NCBI GenBank assembly: GCA_009889515.1
Contig: WUQR01000139.1
Span: forward strand, 806,001 to 870,000
Direction of reading: 5' to 3'
Length of the DNA: 64,000 nucleotides
DNA from: Nitrososphaerota archaeon
GTDB lineage: Archaea > Thermoproteota > Nitrososphaeria_A > Caldarchaeales > Calditenuaceae
The notes below the pieces were generated by a model, which made no database searches, was not told the origin of the DNA, and worked only from the letters and a program-made list of their open reading frames with translations. The position numbers and the translations under genes were made by a program. Shown here piece by piece: positions 25,035-32,842 of this stretch. The stretch's first letter is position 1. Each line of letters opens with the position of its first letter.

Positions 25035-26320
25035 GTCTCTGCTGCATACTCTACTATCCAGTCCATGTTCATTAGCATGGTCCGGTCTGCCCTCTCACCC
25101 ACACCTACCCTCTCCACACCCTTTGTGTCATGAATGGGCTCACCCATGTTACCCTCACTGCTTATCGGCTCGAAGAGTCCCTCCTTCATCTCCTCATACC
25201 TCTTCTTGATGAGGAGCTGCATATCATCGGGGACAGCGGGGTTGAGCGGGGCCATGTAGACTGGACCCTCCGGCTTGCCCAGTGTGCTCTGCTCTGGAGG
25301 TTTGGCCCATCTAGAGGGCGTGAAGTCGCCCAGCTTAGCCCATATATCGACGGATTGCCACGTACCTGTTAGTACCATCTTGTAAAACTCGAGATATAGC
25401 ACGCCCCAGTTGACTATGTGGCCAGTCAAATGAGAATTGGGGCCGAATCTCGTCATGTCGGTGTAGTGGCTGAAGCACCAGGTCTGCCTTCCCTTCTGTG
25501 TGGTGTATTCTTCAGCCACTTGGAGGGCGGTGGGTGAGTCCTCGGAGGAGGATATAACGTCTGCGTCTATCGTGTCTATTAGTGAGATGACTGCCTCACG
25601 GGCCTTTGTTGGGTCGAACCAAGTGTTCAACCAGACAACCCTCGCCTTAATCTCCTTGCCCGTCCTCTTCTTGTAGGCGTATCGAGCCCCAAGTATGAAG
25701 GAGTTGACAAGCCTAGTAATTACTGGGACAGGGAATGTGGCGACGACTCCGACCGCTCCTGTTTTTGTAACAGCTCCGGCAGCTAGGCCCTCGAGATAAT
25801 AGATCTGGTAGGTGTTGATGTCTCCCACAGACATGTTCTCAGGGGCGTTACCCAGTGCTCCAGCCCTGAAGCCATTTATGTGGACGAAGTATTTCTCAGG
25901 ATATTCGGCAGCGAGCTCGGCCATGGGATCCATGTAGCCGAAGCTAGTTCCAATCACCAGATCGACGCCCTCAACCTCTATGAGGCTTTTCATAGCTCCT
26001 TTTACATCCGCGTCTCCGACCCCCTCGATGTATACGCTCTCAACCCCACGAACGCGGCTGTCAGCCCATCTTCGCCCCTGGTCGTGGGAGTATGACCATC
26101 CGAAGTCCTTCGCGGGGCCTATGTATACGAAGCCCGCCTTTATCTTCTTCTCAACCTGCCTTGTGAGTGTGACCTCTCGTTCAACCGTTGTAACCCTTCC
26201 ACCGCCCGTTGATACGTAGGTGCCGAGCGAGCCGGCTATGCCACCGAGAATCAGCCCACTTACAAGCGCCCTGCCAGCGGAGTTTAAGAAACTCCTTCGA
26301 GAGTTACTACTGGAGCCCAC
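25031..26320 (-). CDS. Tat-exported BMP/PnrA-type substrate-binding protein
   Basis: About 429 residues from GTG 26320. The N-terminus has a twin-arginine signal ('SNSRRSFLNSAGRALVSGL'). The rest is a periplasmic-binding fold of the BMP (basic membrane protein/PnrA) family: 'AGFVYIGPAKDFGWSYSHDQ' and 'GVDLVIGTSFGYMDPMAELA'. These proteins bind purine nucleosides or related compounds for an ABC importer. No ABC permease or ATPase gene is in the window, so it may serve a distant transporter or act as a sensor. The TATA-like element at 26337-26345 supports this start; the frame upstream to 26476 is an overlap with the next gene. Confidence 0.82.
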   Translation of the reverse strand: MGSSSNSRRSFLNSAGRALVSGLILGGIAGSLGTYVSTGGGRVTTVEREVTLTRQVEKKIKAGFVYIGPAKDFGWSYSHDQGRRWADSRVRGVESVYIEGVGDADVKGAMKSLIEVEGVDLVIGTSFGYMDPMAELAAEYPEKYFVHINGFRAGALGNAPENMSVGDINTYQIYYLEGLAAGAVTKTGAVGVVATFPVPVITRLVNSFILGARYAYKKRTGKEIKARVVWLNTWFDPTKAREAVISLIDTIDADVISSSEDSPTALQVAEEYTTQKGRQTWCFSHYTDMTRFGPNSHLTGHIVNWGVLYLEFYKMVLTGTWQSVDIWAKLGDFTPSRWAKPPEQSTLGKPEGPVYMAPLNPAVPDDMQLLIKKRYEEMKEGLFEPISSEGNMGEPIHDTKGVERVGVGERADRTMLMNMDWIVEYAAET

Positions 26321-26394
26321 GCGTCCCCCTATCCAAATCGAAATAAATACGAGATGTGTATGTTGGTCTAAATTTTGCGCGTCTGAATCAAGCC

Positions 26395-27249
26395 TTAGAG
26401 TTGTAGGTAGTGGACGGCGAAGGCAGAGAGTAGTGCGAGTGCGAGAGGTATTGTCAGTCCTGGAACGGTGTCCCACTTCTTTAGGAGTTGGAGGGTTAGG
26501 TAGTATCCGGCCACGATGGCTATGTTTGACGCAATTGCTGAGGCGAGTCCAAGTCTGAAGAAGGCTGCAGTGACGGTTATTGTGTAGAAGAGTAGGTCTC
26601 CTAAGCCGAGATTAATGTTTCCCACCTCAACCACTAGGCCTCTGAGCTGGTATATCCTGTCGCGATACTGTTCTTGGCTTAGGAGGGAGAGGTAGCCGCG
26701 CTTAACCATCACTAGGTCGAAGACAGCCAGCGAAGCCGTCAAGGCTATGAACGTGAATAACGGTATCATGTATCCTATGATTGTTCCACCCGCCGCTGCA
26801 GTGACACTAGCCGCGGCTAGGGCTGCTGGCCCTGAAGCCTTCCTGACCAGAAAGGCTAGAAGTGTTGAGGAGAGTAGGGAGATGGCCAAAATAGCTCCTT
26901 CCGGCATAATAATAGATAGTTGCCCGACATATCCCAAGTGTACCAGAAGTGTGAGGAAGGATACTATCCAGAAGGCGCTGATCGAGATCAGCGATATTAG
27001 TCTCGGAAACTTTTTGAATATGAGGAATAGGATGAAGCCGGCGACTGCTATAACGGAGAGTAGTGTAAGGGTGTTAAGGTACGGGGCTGGGGAGCTTGCA
27101 GGAGCCTCAGCCGGCTCCTCAACCACTACAACAGGGGCTACAGGCTCCATCTCTACCCCGCTACGGAAAAGGTTAAGGATGAAGAGCCAGAGAATGGCTG
27201 TGAGGATTATTGGTGGCAGCGCCTCGTGGCCAAGCATCTTCAACCTCAA
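26395..27249 (-). CDS. presenilin/signal-peptide-peptidase-type intramembrane aspartyl protease
   Basis: 284 residues with about eight to nine membrane helices. The catalytic motifs of the A22 family are in place: Asp178 in 'LAVFDLVMV', 'GLGD' (215-218) in the next helix, and 'LTIPLALALL' in the position of the PAL motif. It should cleave peptides inside the membrane, like archaeal presenilin homologues. A Pro/Val/Glu-rich loop lies between the first two helices. It is 75 bases upstream of the BMP-type gene on the same strand. The substrates are unknown. Confidence 0.87.
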   Translation of the reverse strand: MRLKMLGHEALPPIILTAILWLFILNLFRSGVEMEPVAPVVVVEEPAEAPASSPAPYLNTLTLLSVIAVAGFILFLIFKKFPRLISLISISAFWIVSFLTLLVHLGYVGQLSIIMPEGAILAISLLSSTLLAFLVRKASGPAALAAASVTAAAGGTIIGYMIPLFTFIALTASLAVFDLVMVKRGYLSLLSQEQYRDRIYQLRGLVVEVGNINLGLGDLLFYTITVTAAFFRLGLASAIASNIAIVAGYYLTLQLLKKWDTVPGLTIPLALALLSAFAVHYLQL

Positions 27250-27287
27250 GTCCGAGAATATTCTTATAGGGGTGTAATTATAGATTT

Positions 27288-27659
27288 GTGCAGTTGAAGT
27301 ATAGGTTAATGGATATTCTGGCCTGCCCGATGTGTAGGAACTTCCCCTTAAGACTGATCGTATTTAGAAGGGAGTCAAGATATAGCGTCAATGAGGCGAT
27401 GAAGTGTGAGCTCTACTGCTCTTATCACGACGGCATGATTGAGCAGTTAAAGGAGACTAAATGTGTGGAGTGTTATTCCTACGAGATAATGGATGGGCTT
27501 CTCATTTGTAAGAGGTGTGGGAGGTGGTATGCGATTATCGACGAGATACCGATAATGCTTCCAGACAATTTCAGGGATAGGAAGCGTGAAAAAGAGTTCA
27601 TTGAAAGGTGGGGGGACAAAATACCGCCTGAAGTATTAAAAACCGCCTCTATGGATTAG
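27288..27659 (+). CDS. Trm112-like zinc-ribbon protein
   Basis: 123 residues that start 'LMDILACPMCR' and have a second pair in 'LLICKRCGRWYAIIDEIP', the pattern of Trm112/UPF0434 proteins. Archaeal Trm112 activates several methyltransferases that act on tRNA, rRNA and translation factors. Two further cysteines in 'TKCVECYS' make the zinc site larger than usual. GTG 27288 lies about 26 bases after TTCTTATAGG, so a leaderless mRNA is likely. It is longer than common Trm112 (about 60-120). Confidence 0.78.
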   Translation: MQLKYRLMDILACPMCRNFPLRLIVFRRESRYSVNEAMKCELYCSYHDGMIEQLKETKCVECYSYEIMDGLLICKRCGRWYAIIDEIPIMLPDNFRDRKREKEFIERWGDKIPPEVLKTASMD

Positions 27660-27674
27660 CGGGCTGGCTGACGC

Positions 27675-28604
27675 TTGGAGGTAGATATCCTAGTCCACGG
27701 CTCCGACCTCTCCGCTGCCCTAATCTGGTATGAGCTCAGTAGGGAAGGGTTTCATGTGCTTCTGGCTCATAGGTCGATGCGGGTCTCGGAGCGGATAGCC
27801 TACCTCCCCTTTACGACTGAGTGGGCTAGATACGTCAAGGAGTTGGGTGTGGATGAGTTTTCTGAAGAGCATAGAATCCTGCTTAAGACCTCGGAGAGTT
27901 TTTGGGGGAGATTTTTCCCAGCCATTAAGGTCTGCGTCGGGGATGCTAGGAAGGTATCTGAACGATTGTTTTCGATCGGTGAGGGTTTGGTGGAGCATTG
28001 GTGCAGATATGTAAAATGGCGGAAAGAGGGAGAGGAGGTTGAGTATGTAGTCTCAACTAGGACGGGTGAAAAACTCAAAGGCACAACAAGGGTGTTGATT
28101 GATACAGAATATGGGAAGGTGACTGGTGGGGGAATTGTTATCGGAACCTCCCTGCCAACGGTGGGTGATGCGGTTCTAGACCTTTCCGGGCAATCCATCC
28201 GCCTCACAGTACCTCACAGCAGGCTTGAGACCCATGTTCAAGTAGGCGAAGAAGTGGGGCGTCCAAGGGTCCTGTGCAGAGCCTCGCTCCCACTGAGGAA
28301 GGGAGTGGAATTGGGTGTAATGCCCCTCCTCCTAGCAGGGGTAAGAAGTGGGCTTGTAAAGCCTCCTTGGATAGGAGACTACCTAGCCGCCTCCTCCCTT
28401 GTCAGCGTCAAGATAGCTGAGAATTGGCTGAGCAAGGGGGACCTAAGCCAGAACATATTATCCTATCTCACAGAGCTAACTGCGCGGTCAAACATGTTCC
28501 TAGACGTTTATGAGAGGGCGGCCGGTGGACGAGTAGAAGAACTAGAGCTTTCCTACCTATTTGAAGGGTTGAGGCCTCCGCCCCAACCTAGTTATAGACT
28601 TTGA
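27675..28604 (+). CDS. unrecognised protein with degenerate nucleotide-binding N-terminus
   Basis: 309 residues from TTG 27675. The first 40 residues ('DILVHGSDLSAALIWYELSR') have the strand-turn-helix shape of an FAD-binding flavoprotein, but the glycines are mostly lost. Short matches in spirit to geranylgeranyl-reductase-type proteins occur ('GVMPLLLAGVRSGLVKPPW', 'GDYLAASSL'), where such enzymes have 'GDAAG..P..G.G'. It may be a flavoprotein relative that has lost activity. It follows the Trm112-like gene by 15 bases and converges with rpsN. Confidence 0.55.
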   Translation: MEVDILVHGSDLSAALIWYELSREGFHVLLAHRSMRVSERIAYLPFTTEWARYVKELGVDEFSEEHRILLKTSESFWGRFFPAIKVCVGDARKVSERLFSIGEGLVEHWCRYVKWRKEGEEVEYVVSTRTGEKLKGTTRVLIDTEYGKVTGGGIVIGTSLPTVGDAVLDLSGQSIRLTVPHSRLETHVQVGEEVGRPRVLCRASLPLRKGVELGVMPLLLAGVRSGLVKPPWIGDYLAASSLVSVKIAENWLSKGDLSQNILSYLTELTARSNMFLDVYERAAGGRVEELELSYLFEGLRPPPQPSYRL

Positions 28605-28752
28605 ACCCCAGTAGTGGCCCGACCTCGTTTATGCAGCGCCTACAGATGTAGAGTTTATACTTCCTGATCACGCCTACGCTGGTGCCACAACGCCTACAGG
28701 TTGCCACACCCTTACCGAACTTCCGCTTCTTCGGCGGCCGAATCTTCGCCAC
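28588..28752 (-). CDS. rpsN: 30S ribosomal protein S14 (zinc-ribbon type)
   Basis: 54 residues from GTG 28752: 'AKIRPPKKRKFGKG', then 'CRRCG' and 'CRRC', ending 'GFKVYN', as in archaeal uS14 with four zinc-binding cysteines. It is a part of the head of the small ribosomal subunit. It stands alone here, outside a ribosomal protein operon. A TATA-like CATAAATATT near 28779 predicts a transcript start at the GTG. Its 3' end overlaps the convergent neighbour by 17 bases. Confidence 0.9.
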   Translation of the reverse strand: MAKIRPPKKRKFGKGVATCRRCGTSVGVIRKYKLYICRRCINEVGPLLGFKVYN

Positions 28753-28828
28753 AGCCAAAAGATGACATTTGGCAATATTTATGCTTGATAAAGCGTGGGC
28801 CAGCCCATCCATTATACAGGGTGTAAAG

Positions 28829-29533
28829 CTATGTTATGAAGGTGGTCAAACCTTTAAGGGCAAAGACCGTTGCCTCCAGCCTGCCCATCACCGATTCGCC
28901 AATCCTGCTTCTTATTCGCCTTGCAATGTAGAGCGCTGGCAGTGCAGGTGCGGTCAGGAAAAGAGCATAGAGCATGTTAGCATCATGTAGTGGTACAAAA
29001 AGTCCGAGGACGAGTACTTTGGGCAGGAGGGTCGATAGGTGTAAAAGTCTTGAGTGCTGATTCAGAATAGGATACAGGTTCAGCCGCCAACTACTTCTGT
29101 CCGAGGCATGTGGAAAGGATTTCTGTGATTCGGACGAGACATCCCTATCATCTACCTTCCAGCGTATGGCAAGTAGAGAGGCGAGAATCAGGTTCAGCGC
29201 GACCAACAAGTGCTTCTCATATGGAGTCTCTATATAGCCCATGGCCGCTATACTAGCAAGCAGGGTAGTTGATAGTTTCAGTCCTGAGAATAATGAAGCA
29301 TCTTTTGAGGAGCCTTTCTCCACTGTCTTATTCGTGGTGTATATTTTTCCACCCAAATTAAGAAGAATATCTGAGAGGAGGGTAGTTGAGAGTACCTTCC
29401 CAGGACTTTCACCCGTTAAGAGTAGCGTCCTAAGTACTATGCTGCTCCAGCCCAGTCCAACAAATTCTTGTAAGAATCCTGCGAGAACCCCTGCCAAGGA
29501 TATTGTTAGTTCAGACTGGGACGTGGCCATCAT
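28829..29533 (-). CDS. TauE/SafE-like (TSUP) membrane transporter
   Basis: 234 residues with six or seven membrane helices. The first helices ('GVLAGFLQEFVGLGWSSIVL' and 'TTLLSDILLNLGGKI') follow the two-repeat design of the TauE/SafE/TSUP family, which exports sulfite, sulfoacetate and related organic anions. The second repeat, from about residue 165, is weaker. The substrate is unknown. The loop between the repeats is polar and unusually long. Confidence 0.65.
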   Translation of the reverse strand: MMATSQSELTISLAGVLAGFLQEFVGLGWSSIVLRTLLLTGESPGKVLSTTLLSDILLNLGGKIYTTNKTVEKGSSKDASLFSGLKLSTTLLASIAAMGYIETPYEKHLLVALNLILASLLAIRWKVDDRDVSSESQKSFPHASDRSSWRLNLYPILNQHSRLLHLSTLLPKVLVLGLFVPLHDANMLYALFLTAPALPALYIARRIRSRIGESVMGRLEATVFALKGLTTFIT

Positions 29534-29661
29534 GTAAATAGACTATTGGGTGAGATATATCCTATTTTCTTATATATAGACTATATAGAATCGCCGGAGA
29601 CAGCCGTGTCAAGAATTCCAACTTAAATAAAACAACCTAGCTTTTTACTCAGGATTCTAAA

Positions 29662-31158
29662 ATGAGTGCCCGCATACCTCTCCAAAGGGTGGCTGAGGAC
29701 ATTTGGCTTATTCCTAGGGAATATAGGAGCGACATGAGGGTGCCTGTTTACGTTTTCGCTTCAGAGAAGCTGCTCCAGAAGATGCAGACCGACCGGACGC
29801 TTCTCCAAGGAGTGAACGTAGCAACCTTGCCAGGCGTCCAAAAGCATGTCGCTGTGCTTCCCGACGCCCACGAGGGGTATGGATTCCCCATAGGCGGTGT
29901 AGCGGCCATGGATGCGGTGGAGGGAGTGATATCGCCGGGCGGAGTTGGCTATGATATTAACTGCGGCGTCAGGCTCATGGTGACAAACCTCACGGAGAAG
30001 GATGTCAGGCCGAAGATCGTCGAGCTTATCAACACCATTTTCGCAAACGTCCCCGCTGGGCTGGGTTCGCGGAGGAGGGACTTCGTAGTCACCCACTCAG
30101 ACCTAGACAGAATCGCTGTTGAGGGGGCGAGGTATGTAGTTGAGAGATACGGCCTCGGATGGCACGAAGACTATAAACACATCGAGGAGGAGGGAAAATA
30201 CCCGAGGTATCGTACAGGAAACATACCCGACCCAGATCCCTCTGTCGTCTCTCGAGAGGCCAAGAGCAGGGGAGAGTCTCAGATAGGCACGCTTGGAAGT
30301 GGAAACCACTTCCTCGAGATCCAGAAGGTTGACAAGATTTTTGACAGAGAGGCTGCTAAGGCCATGGGGATCTTCACCGAGGGCCAGATAACAATCCTTA
30401 TACACTGTGGAAGCCGTGGCTACGGGCACCAGATATGCAGCGACTACCTTAAGGTCATGGAGAGGGCTGTCCACAAGTATAACATCAGGCTCCCCGACAG
30501 GGAGCTGGCCTGCACCCCAGCCAGCAGCCCAGAGGCCTCCCAATACCTCAAGGCCTTTGGATGTGCAGTCAACTTCGCATTCGCCAACAGGCAGGCGATA
30601 AGCCACTGGGTTAGACAGAGCTTTGAGCAGGTCTTCAAGAGACCGGCCGAGGAGATGGATCTGAGAATAGTATACGATGTCTGCCACAACATTGTAAAGC
30701 TTGAGAGACACAAGATCGACGGCGAAACCAGAGACGTCTTCGTCCACAGGAAGGGAGCAACGAGAAGCTTCCCAGGCGGCGTGACATACTACTCCGAAAT
30801 GATTCCTGAAACCTATAGAGGCCTGGGGCAGCCCGTCTTTGTTCCAGGGAGTATGGGGACTGCAAGCTGGGTACTACGGGGTATGCCGGGCTCGCTTGAC
30901 TTAACTTTCGGAAGCACAGTGCACGGTGCTGGGAGACAGATGAGCAGGGCTGGTGCGAAGAGGCAGTATCGGGGCGATCAGGTGGTCCGCGCCCTAGAGA
31001 GTAGGGGAATATATGTCAAGGGCGACACAATTGACACAATCGTCGAAGAGGTCCCGGAGGCCTACAAGAATCCCGACGACGTTGTCGAAGTAGCACATAA
31101 CGTGGGCATCAGCTCAAAAGTTGCGAGACTAGTTCCTATAGGCGTCGTCAAAGGCTAG
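29662..31158 (+). CDS. rtcB: RNA-splicing ligase RtcB
   Basis: 498 residues, typical of archaeal RtcB without an intein. Mn2+ and guanylate-site motifs are seen: 'GGVGYDINCGVRL' (metal Asp and Cys), 'GTLGSGNHFLE', 'HCGSRGYGHQ', 'YDVCHNIVKLE', and 'VHGAGRQMSRAGAKR' with the GMP-binding His. It joins tRNA halves after intron removal by the splicing endonuclease, using GTP. The tRNA-Leu in this same window appears to need two such joining steps. It has its own upstream region and is followed after six bases by a phosphoesterase gene. Confidence 0.96.
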   Translation: MSARIPLQRVAEDIWLIPREYRSDMRVPVYVFASEKLLQKMQTDRTLLQGVNVATLPGVQKHVAVLPDAHEGYGFPIGGVAAMDAVEGVISPGGVGYDINCGVRLMVTNLTEKDVRPKIVELINTIFANVPAGLGSRRRDFVVTHSDLDRIAVEGARYVVERYGLGWHEDYKHIEEEGKYPRYRTGNIPDPDPSVVSREAKSRGESQIGTLGSGNHFLEIQKVDKIFDREAAKAMGIFTEGQITILIHCGSRGYGHQICSDYLKVMERAVHKYNIRLPDRELACTPASSPEASQYLKAFGCAVNFAFANRQAISHWVRQSFEQVFKRPAEEMDLRIVYDVCHNIVKLERHKIDGETRDVFVHRKGATRSFPGGVTYYSEMIPETYRGLGQPVFVPGSMGTASWVLRGMPGSLDLTFGSTVHGAGRQMSRAGAKRQYRGDQVVRALESRGIYVKGDTIDTIVEEVPEAYKNPDDVVEVAHNVGISSKVARLVPIGVVKG

Positions 31159-31164
31159 CCCCTC

Positions 31165-31899
31165 ATGCGCCGCCTATCCAGGAGAGGTTTCATAGGCGTA
31201 GCCATCCTCGGAGTCGCGGTCGGGGCAGTCGCCTCCTCAACCCCGCAGCTCAGCAACGAGCTAGAGGTTACGCGCATAGAGGTTGGGCTAGGGGTAAGAC
31301 TCGCTTTTGTCCCAGACCTGCACTTCCACGTTAGCGGGGAAAAACACGTCGAGGCGGCGATGGATGCGATAAGAAGGGCTGAGCCCGACATCATAGTCTT
31401 GGGAGGTGATATGGTTGACGAGGAGACAAGCGATTTCGAGGGGTTTGAGAGGCTACTTAGGGAGATCTACTGCCGGGAGAGCATTGCTGTCCTAGGCAAC
31501 CATGAGTACTGGAGCGACCATGCAGGTAGGGTAGCCAACCTTTTGAAGAAGCACGGCTATAAAACATTATTCAACGAGTTTACAGAGACCTCAGTCGGCA
31601 GGCTCTACGGCTATGACTGGAGTGAAAATAGGTCCTATCCCCGCATAAAGTTTGAAGGGCTTGTAGTCGCCCACGACCCCAACGCGGCCGACAGCGTTGA
31701 GGCAGACTCGCTAGTCTTAGCAGGCCACACTCACGGGGGCTTAAATTTATTCGGCATGACAATCTACTCCAACTCAAAATATACACGTGGAACCTATCAT
31801 CTCCCAAGCGGAGCCATGCTCTACGTCTCCAGAGGCATTGGACAAATGCGCCTTCAACCCAGAATAAACTCAAGGCCAGAACTCCTCCTCATCGATTAG
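31165..31899 (+). CDS. exported metallophosphoesterase
   Basis: 244 residues. The N-terminus has a twin-arginine signal ('RLSRRGFIGVAILGVAVGAV'). The calcineurin-like metal motifs follow in order: 'DLHFH', 'LGGDMVD', 'LGNHEYW', 'VVAHDP' and 'AGHTHGG'. It should cleave phosphate esters outside the membrane, possibly lipid-linked ones as in UDP-diacylglucosamine or YkuE-type enzymes. The substrate is unknown. It is six bases after rtcB, but this probably reflects shared transcription only. Confidence 0.85.
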   Translation: MRRLSRRGFIGVAILGVAVGAVASSTPQLSNELEVTRIEVGLGVRLAFVPDLHFHVSGEKHVEAAMDAIRRAEPDIIVLGGDMVDEETSDFEGFERLLREIYCRESIAVLGNHEYWSDHAGRVANLLKKHGYKTLFNEFTETSVGRLYGYDWSENRSYPRIKFEGLVVAHDPNAADSVEADSLVLAGHTHGGLNLFGMTIYSNSKYTRGTYHLPSGAMLYVSRGIGQMRLQPRINSRPELLLID

Positions 31900-31970
31900 A
31901 CCTAGGCAGCAACCTAGCTTGTGGGGCGGGAAAGCCTAAAAGCTTGAGAAAAGTGTCAGAGGCTTGAGAC

Positions 31971-32738
31971 ATGCCCCATAAACCCCTCATCACGGCGCAT
32001 AGAGGATTCTCTGGCAAGTTCCCCGAGAACACTCTGAGGGCTGTAAAGGAGGCATTGAGGTTGGGAGTTGACGGTATTGAGGTGGATGCGCGGACCACCA
32101 GTGATGGCGTGGTTGTCTTGATGCATGACGAGAGGGTTGAAAGGACGACGAACGGTAGGGGAAGGGTTAGGGACTTGACCTGGCCCGAGATAAGGAGGCT
32201 GGATGCAGGCTCCTGGAAGGGTGAGGAGTTCAGGGGTGAGCCTGTCCCCAGGCTGGACGAGGTGTTAGCCGAGACAGTGGGAAGAGTCGTACTACACGTC
32301 GAGGTGAAGGAGCCGGGTGAAGAGGAGGCGGTCCTAAAAGTCATCAAAGAATGCGGAGCCCTAGACTGGGTTTTGATCACAAGCTTCCACACGGAGGTAA
32401 TCAAGAACACCTACTCCTTAGAGCCGAGGGTAGGGAGAAGCCTAATAGTGGGGTGGCTAAGGGATGCAGAAGACGTTAAGAAAGGACTACCAATCCACTG
32501 GGCGTTAGCATGTAGAGCCAACGCCCTCGCCCTATACCGCGGGCACGTGAGCCGGGAAGTCGTAACCTATGCCCATAAAAGGCTATTATCAATCGGTGCA
32601 TGGACCATAAACGAGGTAGAAGAGGCTGCAAAACTAGCCGAGATGGGCGTCGACACCATCACAACAGACCACCCCGATATCATGCTTAACTATATGAGGG
32701 AAATTAGGAAAGATTTGAGTAAGGGGCCCGTGGCCTAG
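31971..32738 (+). CDS. glycerophosphodiester phosphodiesterase
   Basis: 255 residues of the GDPD TIM-barrel family: 'ITAHRGFSGKFPENT' (catalytic His, Arg and Glu), 'GVDGIEVDARTTSDGVVVLM' with 'HDERVERTTNG', and 'VLHVEVKEPG'. It hydrolyses glycerophosphodiesters to glycerol phosphate and an alcohol. It has no signal peptide. The last codons and the stop (TAG, 32736-32738) lie inside the tRNA-Arg gene, which is unusual. Confidence 0.9.
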   Translation: MPHKPLITAHRGFSGKFPENTLRAVKEALRLGVDGIEVDARTTSDGVVVLMHDERVERTTNGRGRVRDLTWPEIRRLDAGSWKGEEFRGEPVPRLDEVLAETVGRVVLHVEVKEPGEEEAVLKVIKECGALDWVLITSFHTEVIKNTYSLEPRVGRSLIVGWLRDAEDVKKGLPIHWALACRANALALYRGHVSREVVTYAHKRLLSIGAWTINEVEEAAKLAEMGVDTITTDHPDIMLNYMREIRKDLSKGPVA

Positions 32739-32801
32739 CATGGATAGGGCGCCGGCCTCCGGAGCCGGAAGTCCTGGGTTCGAGTCCCAGCGGGCCCGCC
32801 A
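32724..32801 (+). tRNA. tRNA-Arg (anticodon CCG) with encoded CCA
   Basis: Acceptor GGGCCCG/CGGGCCC, anticodon stem CCGGC/GCCGG with loop CTCCGGA (CCG), and T arm CTGGG-TTCGAGT-CCCAG form a full cloverleaf. The discriminator G at 32798 is followed by CCA (32799-32801) in the DNA, unlike the other two tRNAs here. The first 15 bases also encode the end of the GDPD protein. There is no intron. Confidence 0.94.
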
Positions 32802-32842
32802 TAAGCACATTTCCCTCACTTAGCTGGAGGAGGAATACTTTA

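Noticed and set aside
30103-30747. 214-residue minus-strand ORF within rtcB
   Set aside because: Antisense to catalytic RtcB motifs; composition is explained by RtcB codon use.
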